Assembly: GCA_031732875.1 (NCBI GenBank)
Contig: JAVMKL010000169.1
Location: forward strand, 1 to 24,920
Origin: JAVMKJ01 sp031732875
Lineage (GTDB): Bacteria > Pseudomonadota > Gammaproteobacteria > Competibacterales > Competibacteraceae
DNA: 24,920 nucleotides
Direction: 5' to 3'
Shown here: positions 13,811 through 22,458 of the stretch, piece after piece
How positions within the stretch are numbered: position 1 is the first letter of the stretch
Layout: every line of letters starts with the position of its first letter
Program-made: the position numbers and the translations under genes
Notes under the pieces: model-generated
What the model was told of the DNA's origin: nothing
Seen by the model: the letters and a program-made list of their open reading frames with translations, nothing else
The model's database searches: none

Positions 13811-13950
13811 TGGATAGCCGTCACAATAACTATAACAAAAACAATCACACCCATGCTTCCAGCATCCACACCGCACCACCACCGCATCAACACCGCATTC
13901 CCGTCAAAGAATTTGGTACCCCCAGTAATCCTTCCGCTCCGCATCCTGAT

Positions 13951-14050
13951 NNNNNNNNNNNNNNNNNNNNNNNNNNNNNNNNNNNNNNNNNNNNNNNNNN
14001 NNNNNNNNNNNNNNNNNNNNNNNNNNNNNNNNNNNNNNNNNNNNNNNNNN
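13951..14050. other. Assembly gap of 100 Ns
   Basis: Exactly 100 unknown bases join two contigs. The round number suggests a scaffold join of unknown real size. It removes the 5' end of the spermidine-synthase-like gene and leaves open whether the polysaccharide locus truly neighbours the right half. Confidence 0.98.
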
Positions 14051-17034
14051 CCCTATTTTTCATCTTCACCTTCTCGGGTTTCAGCGGCCTGATCTACGAA
14101 TCCATCTGGTCGCACTACCTCAAGCTGATGCTCGGCCATGCAGCTTATGCCCAGACTCTGGTGCTGGCCATCTTCATGGGCGGCATGGCGACGGGCGCCT
14201 GGCTGACCAGCCGCTACTCCCGGCGCTGGAACAACCTGCTGCTCGGCTACGCCATTGCTGAAGGCATGATCGGCTGTCTTGGGCTGATCTTCCACCCGCT
14301 GTTTACCAAACTGCTGGACGCTCTCTACCTGAGTTGGATACCCCACCTGAGCGATCCCGCCACGATCGACACGCTCAAATGGAGTTTGGCCGCGTTGTTG
14401 ATCCTGCCGCAATCGATACTGCTGGGTGCCACATTCCCCCTGATGAGCGCCGGTATCATGCGCCTGTACCCCGCCACACCCGGAGCGACGCTGGGAATGT
14501 TGTACTTCACCAACAGCCTCGGCGCGGCGACGGGCGTTCTTTTCAGCGTCTTCGTTCTGCTGCCCGCTGTGGGTCTACCTGGCACCATCCTGAGCGCGGG
14601 CCTTCTGAACGTTTTTCTCGCCATCGTGGTGTGGCTCATCGCCAGGGGCCGCAGCGCGCCGGTCATTGCGGAACCCACTGAATTCCAGAGCGAAGACGCG
14701 CGTTCGTGGTGGACGGCGGCGTTATTGACCATCGCGCTTTCCTCCAGCCTGGCGTCCTTCTTCTATGAAATTGGCTGGATTCGCATGTTAAGCCTGGTGC
14801 TCGGCAGTTCCATGCAAGCCTTCGAACTGATGTTGAGCGCCTTCATCCTGGGGCTGGCGCTGGGCGGGCTATGGATCCGCCGCCGGCTCGACCGTATCAC
14901 CACACCGCTGCGCTACGCCGGTTACGTACAGGTGCTCATGAGCCTGTGCGCGGCGGGCACGCTGCTGCTGTACAACACCAGCTTCGACTTCATGGGTTTC
15001 ATGATCCAGAGCCTCAACAAGAATGACGGCGGCTACACCCTGTTCAACCTTACCAGTCAAATCATCGCCATGCTCATCATGCTGCCGGCGACTTTTCTCG
15101 CCGGCATGACCCTGCCTCTGTTTACCTACGCGCTGTTGCAACGCGGCGCGGGCGAACGCAGCATCGGGCGCGTCTACAGCGCCAACACCATCGGCGCGAT
15201 CATCGGGGTATTGTTGGCGGTGCATGTGGTGATGCCGGCGGTCGGCGTCAAGGGGCTGGTCGGTTTGGGCGCGTTGCTGGACTTGGTCGTGGGAATCGCC
15301 CTGCTGGGGCTGGCCCGCCCGCAACTTCATTCGCACTGGGAGCTTCCGGTTAGCGCCCTGGCGGCTGGCCTGGGGTTCGCCGCGATCGTCACGGTGGCCC
15401 GTTTCGACCCCCTGCGCATGGTGTCGGGCGTCTATCGTCATGGCGTCAGTCGGCAGAATCCAGCCACCCAAGTCGAATTTTATCGCGACGGCAAGACCGC
15501 CACTATCACCCGCTTCCAGATCCAGGATGGCAGGACCATTATCGCCACCAACGGCAAGCCCGACGCCAGCATCAACATGCGGAATTCCACAGCCGCAGCC
15601 GACGAAATCACCATGGTCATGGCCGCCGTGCTGCCGCTCGCCCTGCGGCCGGACGCCAAAACCGTCGCCAATATCGGCCTGGGATCGGGCATGACGACGC
15701 ACAACCTGCTGGGCGCGGATCGGCTCGTGCGCGTGGACACGGTTGAGATCGAACGGGGGATGGTGGAAGGAGCGCGCGGTTTCGGCCCGTTCGTGGAGCG
15801 CGCCTTCACCGACCCGCGCAGCCGGATCCATATCGACGATGCCAAAACCTACTTTTCCAGCCACAACGCCCGCTACGACATCATTATTTCCGAACCCTCC
15901 AATCCCTGGGTCAGCGGCGTCGCCAGCCTGTTCTCCGAGGAATTCTACCGCTACATCAAACAGCATCTGAACGAACGCGGCCTGCTGGTGCAATGGCTGC
16001 AATTATACGATTCCAACCTGATGCTCGCTTCCTCGGTGTTCGAGGCCCTGGCCGAACACTTTTCCGATTACGTCGTCTTCAACACGAATGAGAGCGACAT
16101 TCTGATCGTTGCCACCCACGATGGCTCGCTGAACGAAATCGATCCATGGATTCTGGCGGAACCCAAACTCCAGGATCAGTTGCAGCGCGTCGGGCTGCGC
16201 GCTCCGAGCGACATCGAAATCCGCCGGCTGGGTGACAAGGCATTGCTGCACCCTCTGTTCGCGGCCACCGGCGCGCCGACTAATTCCGACTTTTTCCCCT
16301 ACCTCAGCCTGAACGCTCCCCGCAGCCGCTATTTGCAGGAAGACGCCCGTAGCCTGACCCAACTGCATCTGGCGCCCGTGCCGGTGCTGGAAATGCTCGA
16401 CGGCCATGTCCGAACCGGCGAACCCTCTCCCATGGCTCCATCCTACTTCCCCAAGACCGAATTCCAACTGCTGGCCGGCCACATCGCCGACGTTCTGCTG
16501 GGCCGGCCATCGATCGAGCCGGAAAACCTGGGCAAGGCAAGATTCAACGTGCAACTGCTGATACGGGAACTGGCCACCAGCGGACCACATCCGCCGGAGG
16601 ACGGACTGGTGCGCGCCGTGCTGCTCGACATCGCCAGCGCGGTCAATCCGTACCTGCCCGCCAGCCGGCTCGCCCCACTATGGGATACGCTGGCCAACCA
16701 GCCAGGCTACTACGCTCTATCCGAGCGCACCCGAGACTGGTTCGCCCTGCACCGCGCGGTGGGTGCAAGGGATGCCGCAACCATGGCAACCCTGGCCGCT
16801 CGCCTGATTGAAACAACCCCCAGGGATCAGATTTCCCAAGCGGAAGCGTCTTATTTGTTGGCCGCCGGCCTGACCGGCTGTCTGGCGAACGGGGACAAGG
16901 ACAAGGCCAGGGTTTTGCTGGAAACCTTTGTCAATCATCACGAACCCATACGCCAACCCCCCTTGTACTTGCATCTCCTGGTACAGCAGTCATCGGCGGG
17001 CGGCGACATTTCCCGATATGGGACTCCCAAATGA
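14051..17034 (+). CDS. Fused membrane transporter-like/spermidine synthase-like protein (5' end lost in gap)
   Basis: About 994 codons remain. The first ~450 code for a membrane domain of about 12-14 helices, beginning in the middle of the first one (LFFIFTFSGFSGLIYESIW), with two similar halves that each start GFSGLIYE- or ASFFYEIGW-like. The C-terminal part has a spermidine synthase-like Rossmann domain: GLGSGMT (15676-15696) for the decarboxylated-SAM site, VEIERGMVE, IDDAKTYF and DIIISEPSNPWVSG (from 15877). Such proteins are annotated as fused MFS/spermidine synthase; the true substrate is not known. After the enzyme domain, from about 16320, comes a helical tail of ~240 residues that may be TPR-like. 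The TGA at 17032 faces the AEC transporter gene. The reading frame upstream of the gap should not be used as its start. Confidence 0.85.
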
Positions 17035-17068
17035 CGGGCAGCTTGGGTTTGATCGCAGGCCATCCGGC

Positions 17069-17986
17069 TCACACCACCCACACCAGCACCATCGGCAGGG
17101 TCACCATCGCCAGCGCGATCTCCACCGTGACGATCATCGCGATCAGCGGAGCGTCGCCGCCCAGTTGCCGGGCCAGAATATAGGCCGTCGACGCGCTCGG
17201 CAGGGCCGCGAACGTCACCAGTACCGCCGTTTCCAGCCGTCCGGGTTCCACCAGCCAGCACAGAATCCCCGCCAGCACCGGGGCCCCCAACAGTTTCAAC
17301 GCGCCGGTTCCCACCAGTAACCCCGGCCGGGCCAGCGCGTCCACCCGCAATCCGGCCCCCACCGCCAGCAATCCCAGCGGCAGCGCCGCCCGCGCGAGAA
17401 TTTCCAGCACCGCCGCCGAGCCCCACGGCAGTCCGATCCCCGTACCATTCAGGCCGATTCCGATCAGACAGGCCAGGATCAGGGGATTGGTAACCAGCCC
17501 GCGCGCCACCCCCGCCATCGTCGCCGCTCCGCCGGCATGGGCGTTCAGCACCAGCACGCACAATACGTTGATCAGGGGAATCATGATTGCCATCACCAGC
17601 GCCGCCACCGTGCCACCCTCGGTATGAAACACCGCCAGCACGACCGCCAGCCCGACGTAGGTGTTGAAACGGATCACCCCCTGATAGACCGAGGTGAACG
17701 CCGGTCCATCGACCCTCAGCCACGGTCGCAAGCCATACAGCACCGCCGTCATGCCCAGCAGCAGGGCGACGCTCACCCCCGCCACCGGCAGGACCGCGTA
17801 ATCGCCCAGCCGGGCCAGGGCCAGCCGGTGCACCAGCAGGGCCGGAAACAGGATGAAATAGGTAAAATGCTCGGCCGCCGGCCAGAAGCCGTCGCCGGGA
17901 AAACCGAACCGCCGCAACCCCAGGCCCAGCAGGATCAGCGCGAAGATCGGTCCCAGCGCGCCGAGAATCAGTGGAAGATTGTTCAT
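17069..17986 (-). CDS. AEC-family (auxin efflux carrier-type) transporter
   Basis: This 305-aa protein has about ten predicted membrane helices in two similar five-helix halves, as is usual for the AEC/BASS-fold family. Typical features are ALGPIFALILLGLGLRR at the N-terminus, FNTYVGLAVV in helix 4 (the family's F/RxNxY signature), NPLILACLIGI in the middle, and LPSASTAYILARQLGGDA near the end, where the (P/S)xxxxxxxAxxxG region is conserved. These carriers move small organic anions (malate, malonate, amino-acid derivatives), mostly outward or bidirectionally. The ATG overlaps the stop of the ArgE-like gene by four bases, so the two are co-translated; the carrier may move the product or substrate of that deacetylase. 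It converges on the spermidine-synthase-like gene with 34 bp between the stops. Confidence 0.88.
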   Translation of the reverse strand: MNNLPLILGALGPIFALILLGLGLRRFGFPGDGFWPAAEHFTYFILFPALLVHRLALARLGDYAVLPVAGVSVALLLGMTAVLYGLRPWLRVDGPAFTSVYQGVIRFNTYVGLAVVLAVFHTEGGTVAALVMAIMIPLINVLCVLVLNAHAGGAATMAGVARGLVTNPLILACLIGIGLNGTGIGLPWGSAAVLEILARAALPLGLLAVGAGLRVDALARPGLLVGTGALKLLGAPVLAGILCWLVEPGRLETAVLVTFAALPSASTAYILARQLGGDAPLIAMIVTVEIALAMVTLPMVLVWVV

Positions 17987-19143
17987 TCGGGTTCGACGCA
18001 GAACTTCTCGATCAGCCCCCGCAGCAGATCCAGGGTCGGCTGGATCGCCGCCAGCGGCAGAAATTCATCCGGTTGATGGGCGCGGTCCACGCTGCCGGGA
18101 CCGAGAATCACCGTCTCCATCCCCAGCGCGTTGAGATACGGCCCTTCGGTGCCGAAGCCCGCCACGCCCGCCGGCGCCCCGGTCAATTCCTCCGCCGCCC
18201 GCACGATGGCCGCCGCCGCCGGCGTCTCCAGCGCCTCGACTCCCGGAAACAGCGGGAGGAAATCCAGCTTCAATCCGCTGTCCGCCAACAACCGTTCCAG
18301 TCGCCGGTGCAACGCTCCGCGCAACTCGGCCAGTTTCATGCCGGGCAGCGGCCGGATGTCGATGTGCAACTCGCAGTCGGCGCAAATCCGGTTCGGGTTG
18401 TCGCCGCCGTGGATGCGCCCCAAATTGAGCGTCGGCACCTCCACCTCGAACAGGGGATTACGATAGCGCGCTTGCAGTTCCGAGCGCCATTGCAGCAACT
18501 CGCCCATCACCCGGTGCATCCCCTCCAGCGCGCTGGCCCCCAGCGCCGGATTGCTGGAATGTCCCGATTTTCCCTCCAGCCGGATCGCCTCCATCAGAAT
18601 GCCCTTGTGCATCCGCACCGGCTTCAGCCCGGTCGGCTCGCCGATCACGGCGTGTCGGCCCAGCGGCCGGCCGGCCGCCGCCAGCGCCCGCGCGCCGGCC
18701 ATGCTGCTCTCCTCGTCCGCCGTGGCCAGAATCACCAGCGGCCGGCGCAGATCGCCCGCCGCAAACTCGCGGGCCGCCTCGATGGCCAGCGCCAGAAAGG
18801 ATTTCATGTCCGCCGAACCCAAGCCGTAAATCCGTCCATCCGCGATCGTCCCGCCGAAGGGATCGAAACGCCAGCGCCCGGCGTCGAACGGCACGGTATC
18901 GGTATGCCCGGCCAGCACCAGCCCACCCGTTCCCTCGCCCAGGGTCGCGATCAGGTTGGCCTTGTCCGGCCGGTCCGGCAACGGCTCGATCCGCGCCGCG
19001 AACCCGGCTTGCTCCAGCCAGTCGGCCAGCAGGTCGACGACCGGCCGGTTGCTCCGATCGAACTGCGGCGACACGCTGCTCACCGAAGGTGTGGCGATCA
19101 ATTGACGAATCCGGTCCAGCAGGCGGGATGAAGGGGTCGGCAT
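17983..19143 (-). CDS. argE: M20-family deacetylase, acetylornithine deacetylase (ArgE-like)
   Basis: This 386-aa M20 metallopeptidase-fold enzyme has the di-zinc signature: VLAGHTDTVP with His80 and Asp82, GSADMK with bridging Asp112, TADEESSMAGA with Glu144 and Glu145, FGTEGPYLNALG, and His356 in the terminal RAHQPDEF. Positions agree closely with E. coli ArgE (His80, Asp112, Glu144/145, His355). ArgE removes the acetyl group from N-acetyl-L-ornithine, although relatives cleave other N-acylated amino acids. I start at ATG 19143 because the family begins there (SRLLDRIRQLIATPS); an upstream extension to 19236 is low-complexity. It is divergent from the GNAT-C39 gene across an AT-rich 153-bp gap, and its stop overlaps the AEC transporter start. 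No other arginine gene is in view, so a role in the neighbouring ligase system is also possible. Confidence 0.88.
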   Translation of the reverse strand: MPTPSSRLLDRIRQLIATPSVSSVSPQFDRSNRPVVDLLADWLEQAGFAARIEPLPDRPDKANLIATLGEGTGGLVLAGHTDTVPFDAGRWRFDPFGGTIADGRIYGLGSADMKSFLALAIEAAREFAAGDLRRPLVILATADEESSMAGARALAAAGRPLGRHAVIGEPTGLKPVRMHKGILMEAIRLEGKSGHSSNPALGASALEGMHRVMGELLQWRSELQARYRNPLFEVEVPTLNLGRIHGGDNPNRICADCELHIDIRPLPGMKLAELRGALHRRLERLLADSGLKLDFLPLFPGVEALETPAAAAIVRAAEELTGAPAGVAGFGTEGPYLNALGMETVILGPGSVDRAHQPDEFLPLAAIQPTLDLLRGLIEKFCVEPE

Positions 19144-19296
19144 GACGATTTTCACTGGCGATTTCGATGGGCTCTGCGAGATAATAACAATAAATATTGG
19201 TTGGTACCCCGCTCCCGCTCCGGCCGCTGCCGCCAAGCCGTTTCGTCCGTCCCCGCCGCGCCTTTACCCTCCGGTCTGGAACCGCCTCGAACCGCC

Positions 19297-20424
19297 ATGT
19301 TGCGTCATGCCACCCTGGACGACATTCCGGCCCTGCTGGCCATCGAAAAACAATGTTTTACGACCGATCGCCTGTCTCGCCGCAGCTTCCGCCACCTGTT
19401 GACGCGCGGTCATGCCATCACCTTGCTGGATGAAAACGACGGCCGGATTCGCGGTTACGTGCTGCTGTTGTTCTCGCGCGGCACCTCCATGGCCCGACTG
19501 TACTCCATCGCCGTGCACCCGGAATACGGGCGGCGCGGCGTCGGCGACCGACTGCTGGAAGAAGCCGAGAGCGCGGCGCTGGAACGGGATTGCGTGTCGA
19601 TGCGACTGGAAGTCCGCCGCGACAACCCGGCGTCGCTGGCCTTGTTCCGCCGCCACGGCTATCGCCAGTTCGAGGAAGTGCTGGATTACTACGAAGACCA
19701 CATGGACGCGCTGCGCTTTGAAAAGCGTCTGGTTCCGTATTTGCGGGCCGAACTGGTCAAGGTGCCGTACTACCAGCAGACCCTCGATTTCACCTGTGGT
19801 CCGGCCGCGTTGATGATGGCGATGAAGGCGCTGGACCCGACCATCGAGCTGAACCGCAAGCTGGAACTGCGGCTGTGGCGGGAGGCCACCACCATTTTCA
19901 TGACCTCCGGCCACGGCGGCTGCGGTCCCTACGGACTGGCGCTGTCGGCCCATCGCCGCGGTTTCGGCCTGGAGATTCACGTCAACGAGGACAACGTGTT
20001 CCTGGTCGATTCGGTGCGCAGCCCGGAGAAGAAAGAGGTGATGCGGCTGGTGCAGGAAGACTGGATCGAAGAGTTGCGCCAGTTGCCGGTCGTCCTGCGG
20101 CGCGGCAGCCTGGGGGTCGACGAATTGCGGCAGAAATTCGAGGCCGGCGGCATCGCGCTGGTGCTGATCAGTTCCTATCGCATCTACGGCGAGCGCTTTC
20201 CCCACTGGGTGGTGGTGACCGGTTTCGACGATCACTACATCTACGTCCACGATCCCCTGGTCGACGCCGAGGAAGGCGAAACCCTCACCGATTCCATCAA
20301 CATGCCGATCCCGCACCGGGAATTCCAGCGCATGGCCCGCTACGGCAAGGCCGGACAGAAGGCCGTTCTCATCCTCTATCGTTCCAACCGCCGGCTCGAG
20401 CCGCCGGCATTCTCACCCTCGTAA
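19297..20424 (+). CDS. GNAT acetyltransferase fused to a C39-like cysteine peptidase
   Basis: This 375-aa protein has two domains. Residues 1-~145 are a GNAT (RimI-like) N-acetyltransferase: RLYSIAVHPEYGRRGVGDRLL, with the acetyl-CoA loop RRGVGDRLL at 79-87, then LEVRRDNPASLALFRRHGY. Residues ~150-365 are a papain-fold domain of peptidase C39 type, with Cys167 in DFTCGPAALMMAM, His303 in FPHWVVVTGF and Asp319 in YVHDP, an apparently complete triad. C39 peptidases usually cut at double-glycine leader sites; this soluble form has no ABC transporter. It probably trims or transfers a peptide. The ATG at 19297 is chosen because the GNAT fold begins there; the frame is open from further upstream. 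It is followed after 40 bp by the ATP-grasp ligase gene, a pairing I recall from comparative work on amidoligases. Confidence 0.85.
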   Translation: MLRHATLDDIPALLAIEKQCFTTDRLSRRSFRHLLTRGHAITLLDENDGRIRGYVLLLFSRGTSMARLYSIAVHPEYGRRGVGDRLLEEAESAALERDCVSMRLEVRRDNPASLALFRRHGYRQFEEVLDYYEDHMDALRFEKRLVPYLRAELVKVPYYQQTLDFTCGPAALMMAMKALDPTIELNRKLELRLWREATTIFMTSGHGGCGPYGLALSAHRRGFGLEIHVNEDNVFLVDSVRSPEKKEVMRLVQEDWIEELRQLPVVLRRGSLGVDELRQKFEAGGIALVLISSYRIYGERFPHWVVVTGFDDHYIYVHDPLVDAEEGETLTDSINMPIPHREFQRMARYGKAGQKAVLILYRSNRRLEPPAFSPS

Positions 20425-20464
20425 TTCGTCTTTTCCGCGGTGTCAGGAGCACCGATTCACGCCG

Positions 20465-21946
20465 ATGGCCGATCACATCATCCTGGTGGAAAACCCCACC
20501 GACTGGAAAACGCACTTTACCAACCTGCCCGTCGTCGCCGCCAAGGATTATCTGGCGAAGCCCGAATACTCCTCCACCGGCCGCAACCTGCGGGTGCTGA
20601 ACCTGTGCCGCAGCTACCGTTACCTGAGCGTCGGCTACTACTGCTCGCTGCTGGCCGAGGCCCGCCGTCACCGGGTCATCCCCAGCGTGCGCACCCTCAA
20701 CGACCTCAGCCGCAAGTCCATCTACAGCCTGGACATCGAGGATCTGGACGACCACGTCCAACAGGTGCTGGGCAAACCCCGGCCCGGTTTCACCGCCACC
20801 GCTTTCGAACTGGACATCTTTTTCGGCCAGTGCGCGGTCAAGGAAATGCAGGAGTTGGCGAGGCAACTGTTCGATGTGTTCCGCTCGCCGATGCTGCGGG
20901 TGGAATTCCGGCTGCAGGGCCAGTGGCGCATCGCGACCCTCAAGGCGCTGCACCTGCACTCGCTGTCCGCCGAGCAGGAAGACATTTTCATGGGCGCGCT
21001 GACAACGTACCTCAGCCGACGCTGGCGGCAACCCCGGGCGCGCAGCAATTACCGCTACGATCTGGCGATGCTGCATAACCCCAAGGAGGCCCTGCCACCC
21101 TCCAACCCCAAGGCCCTGCAGCAGTTCATCAAGATCGGCCGCGAGTGCGGGGTCAACGTCGAACTGATCGAGAAGAAGGATTACGGCCGGCTGGCCGAAT
21201 TCGATGCCCTGTTCGTCCGCGAGACCACCGGCATCGACCACTACACCTACCAGTTCGCCAAAAAGGCGGAAAGTGAAGGGATGGTGGTCATCGACGATCC
21301 CGATTCCATCCTCAAATGCACCAACAAGGTGTATCTGGATGAATTGTTGCGCACCCACCGCATCCGTACCCCCAAGACCGTCATCGTCCGCCGCGACAAC
21401 CTGGAGCGAGTGGACAGCGAGATTCCCTATCCCATCGTGTTGAAGATTCCCGACGGGTCGTTCTCACGGGGGGTGTTCAAGGTGAACGACCGTACCGAGC
21501 TGCTGGACGTGGCCAGCAAGCTGTTCAAGTCGTCCGATCTGGTGTTGGCGCAGGAATTTCTCTACACCGAGTTCGATTGGCGGGTGGGCATTCTGAACAG
21601 GACCCCGCTGTTCGTTTGCCAGTATTTCATGTCCAGGGAACACTGGCAGATCTACAACCACGAATCCGGTCAGACTCGCGGCGTCCGCGAGGGCGATTCC
21701 AAGACCTTCCGGGTCGAGGACGCGCCAGAAATCGTGGTAAAAACCGCGGCCAAGGCCGCCGGCCTGATCGGCAATGGTTTCTATGGGGTCGATCTGAAGC
21801 AAACCGCCAAGGGCGTGGTGGTGATCGAAATCAACGACAATCCCAACATCGATCAGGGCATCGAGGATGCGGTGCTCAAGGAGGATTTGTACCGCAGAAT
21901 TATCGAGGATCTGGTCTGGCGGCTGGATCGGAAGCGGGGGAAGTGA
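20465..21946 (+). CDS. RimK-like ATP-grasp ligase with N-terminal RLAN domain
   Basis: This 493-aa protein has an N-terminal RLAN region (about residues 35-180, starting RNLRVLNLCRSYRYLSVGYYCSLLAEA, split here at 40-66) and a C-terminal RimK-type ATP-grasp domain. Key ATP-grasp features are NKVYLDELL, PYPIVLKIPDGSFSRGVFKV (phosphate-binding loop), QEFLYTEFDWRVGIL, and EINDNPN with metal ligands Glu455, Asn457 and Asn459. ATP-grasp ligases activate a carboxylate as acyl phosphate and join it to an amine. The RLAN type is uncharacterised and predicted to make a peptide or amino-acid amide. It lies 40 bp after the GNAT-C39 gene in the same orientation and is probably co-transcribed. A CAGGAG lies upstream at rather long spacing (about 15 bases). 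The substrate cannot be read from the sequence. Confidence 0.88.
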   Translation: MADHIILVENPTDWKTHFTNLPVVAAKDYLAKPEYSSTGRNLRVLNLCRSYRYLSVGYYCSLLAEARRHRVIPSVRTLNDLSRKSIYSLDIEDLDDHVQQVLGKPRPGFTATAFELDIFFGQCAVKEMQELARQLFDVFRSPMLRVEFRLQGQWRIATLKALHLHSLSAEQEDIFMGALTTYLSRRWRQPRARSNYRYDLAMLHNPKEALPPSNPKALQQFIKIGRECGVNVELIEKKDYGRLAEFDALFVRETTGIDHYTYQFAKKAESEGMVVIDDPDSILKCTNKVYLDELLRTHRIRTPKTVIVRRDNLERVDSEIPYPIVLKIPDGSFSRGVFKVNDRTELLDVASKLFKSSDLVLAQEFLYTEFDWRVGILNRTPLFVCQYFMSREHWQIYNHESGQTRGVREGDSKTFRVEDAPEIVVKTAAKAAGLIGNGFYGVDLKQTAKGVVVIEINDNPNIDQGIEDAVLKEDLYRRIIEDLVWRLDRKRGK

Positions 21947-21967
21947 GGAGTGAGGGGTCGGGGATCG

Positions 21968-22003
21968 GGGTCAGGGGTCGGAAAAGGACTTGTCCCCTGA
22001 CCC
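21968..22003. terminator. Inverted repeat between convergent genes, probable bidirectional terminator
   Basis: Ten-base arms GGGTCAGGGG (21968-21977) and CCCCTGACCC (21994-22003) are perfectly complementary around a 16-base loop. The hairpin sits between the stop of the ATP-grasp gene (21946) and that of the HiPIP gene (22014), which converge. No long T-run follows on either side, so it may act poorly on its own. The flanking GGGGTCGGGGATCGGGG tract makes it look like part of a dispersed G-rich repeat. Confidence 0.55.
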
Positions 22004-22013
22004 TTCGAACGAC

Positions 22014-22343
22014 TCAGGCCGCCTTCTTGGCCCAGGCGGTGCACCAGCCGTTGGCGGCGACCAGCTTGCCCTGGAACAAGGCGCAGGGACCGCTGGCCTC
22101 GCCGGCCTTGCCCGAGTAGAAGTTGCAGTTGCTGCACAGCGCCGTGGCGTCCGTGCGCTTCTCGGCCTTGGTGGCATCCGCCTTGTAGCCCAGCGCCGCC
22201 GCCTGCGGATCGGTCTCGCTGATCAGGTCCGCGGCCCCGGCGGTTCCGCTCAGCAACGCGCTGGCGAACGGCGCGGCCGCCAGGCCGATGGCGGTCAGTT
22301 TGATAAAGCGGCGGCGGCTGTTATCGGGAGTATGAGTGGCCAT
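22014..22343 (-). CDS. High-potential iron-sulfur protein (HiPIP), Tat-exported
   Basis: This 109-aa precursor begins with a twin-arginine signal: SRRRFIKLTAIGLAAA, hydrophobic region, cleavage probably after AGA near residue 38. The mature part has the four [4Fe-4S] cysteines Cys70, Cys73, Cys87 and Cys101 in CSNCNFY, GPCALFQGKLV and GWCTAW, the classic C-x2-C-x13-C-x13-C layout of HiPIP. It folds around its cluster in the cytoplasm, is exported by Tat, and carries electrons in the periplasm between a quinol:cytochrome c oxidoreductase (bc1 complex) and a terminal oxidase or photosynthetic reaction centre. HiPIP is typical of purple bacteria and related gammaproteobacteria or betaproteobacteria. 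It converges with the ATP-grasp gene and is divergent from the acylase gene. Confidence 0.93.
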   Translation of the reverse strand: MATHTPDNSRRRFIKLTAIGLAAAPFASALLSGTAGAADLISETDPQAAALGYKADATKAEKRTDATALCSNCNFYSGKAGEASGPCALFQGKLVAANGWCTAWAKKAA

Positions 22344-22458
22344 GTTGATTCCCTCGTAGTTCTTGTTCGGAGTGGAAGCCCGCGCGAATACCGACGTGCG
22401 CGAGTGTCAGAATGATAACACGAACGGCTGGCAAACGATTTGATTTCGGACATTGACA

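Noticed and set aside
13639..13950. Plus-strand frame leading into the gap and in register with the spermidine-synthase-like gene
   Set aside because: The gap length is unknown, so the register is accidental. The translated stretch is low-complexity and lacks the family's N-terminus.
14869..16590. Long minus-strand frames opposite the spermidine-synthase-like gene
   Set aside because: They are Gln/His/Gly/Arg-rich shadows of a gene with clear motifs on the plus strand.
17971..19131. A 386-codon plus-strand frame opposite argE
   Set aside because: It mirrors the argE coding sequence, is Arg/Gln/Pro-rich and shows no domain, while argE has all its metal ligands.
19264..20316. A 350-codon minus-strand frame opposite the GNAT-C39 gene
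   Set aside because: Gln/His/Val-rich shadow frame; the plus-strand gene has complete GNAT and C39 motifs.
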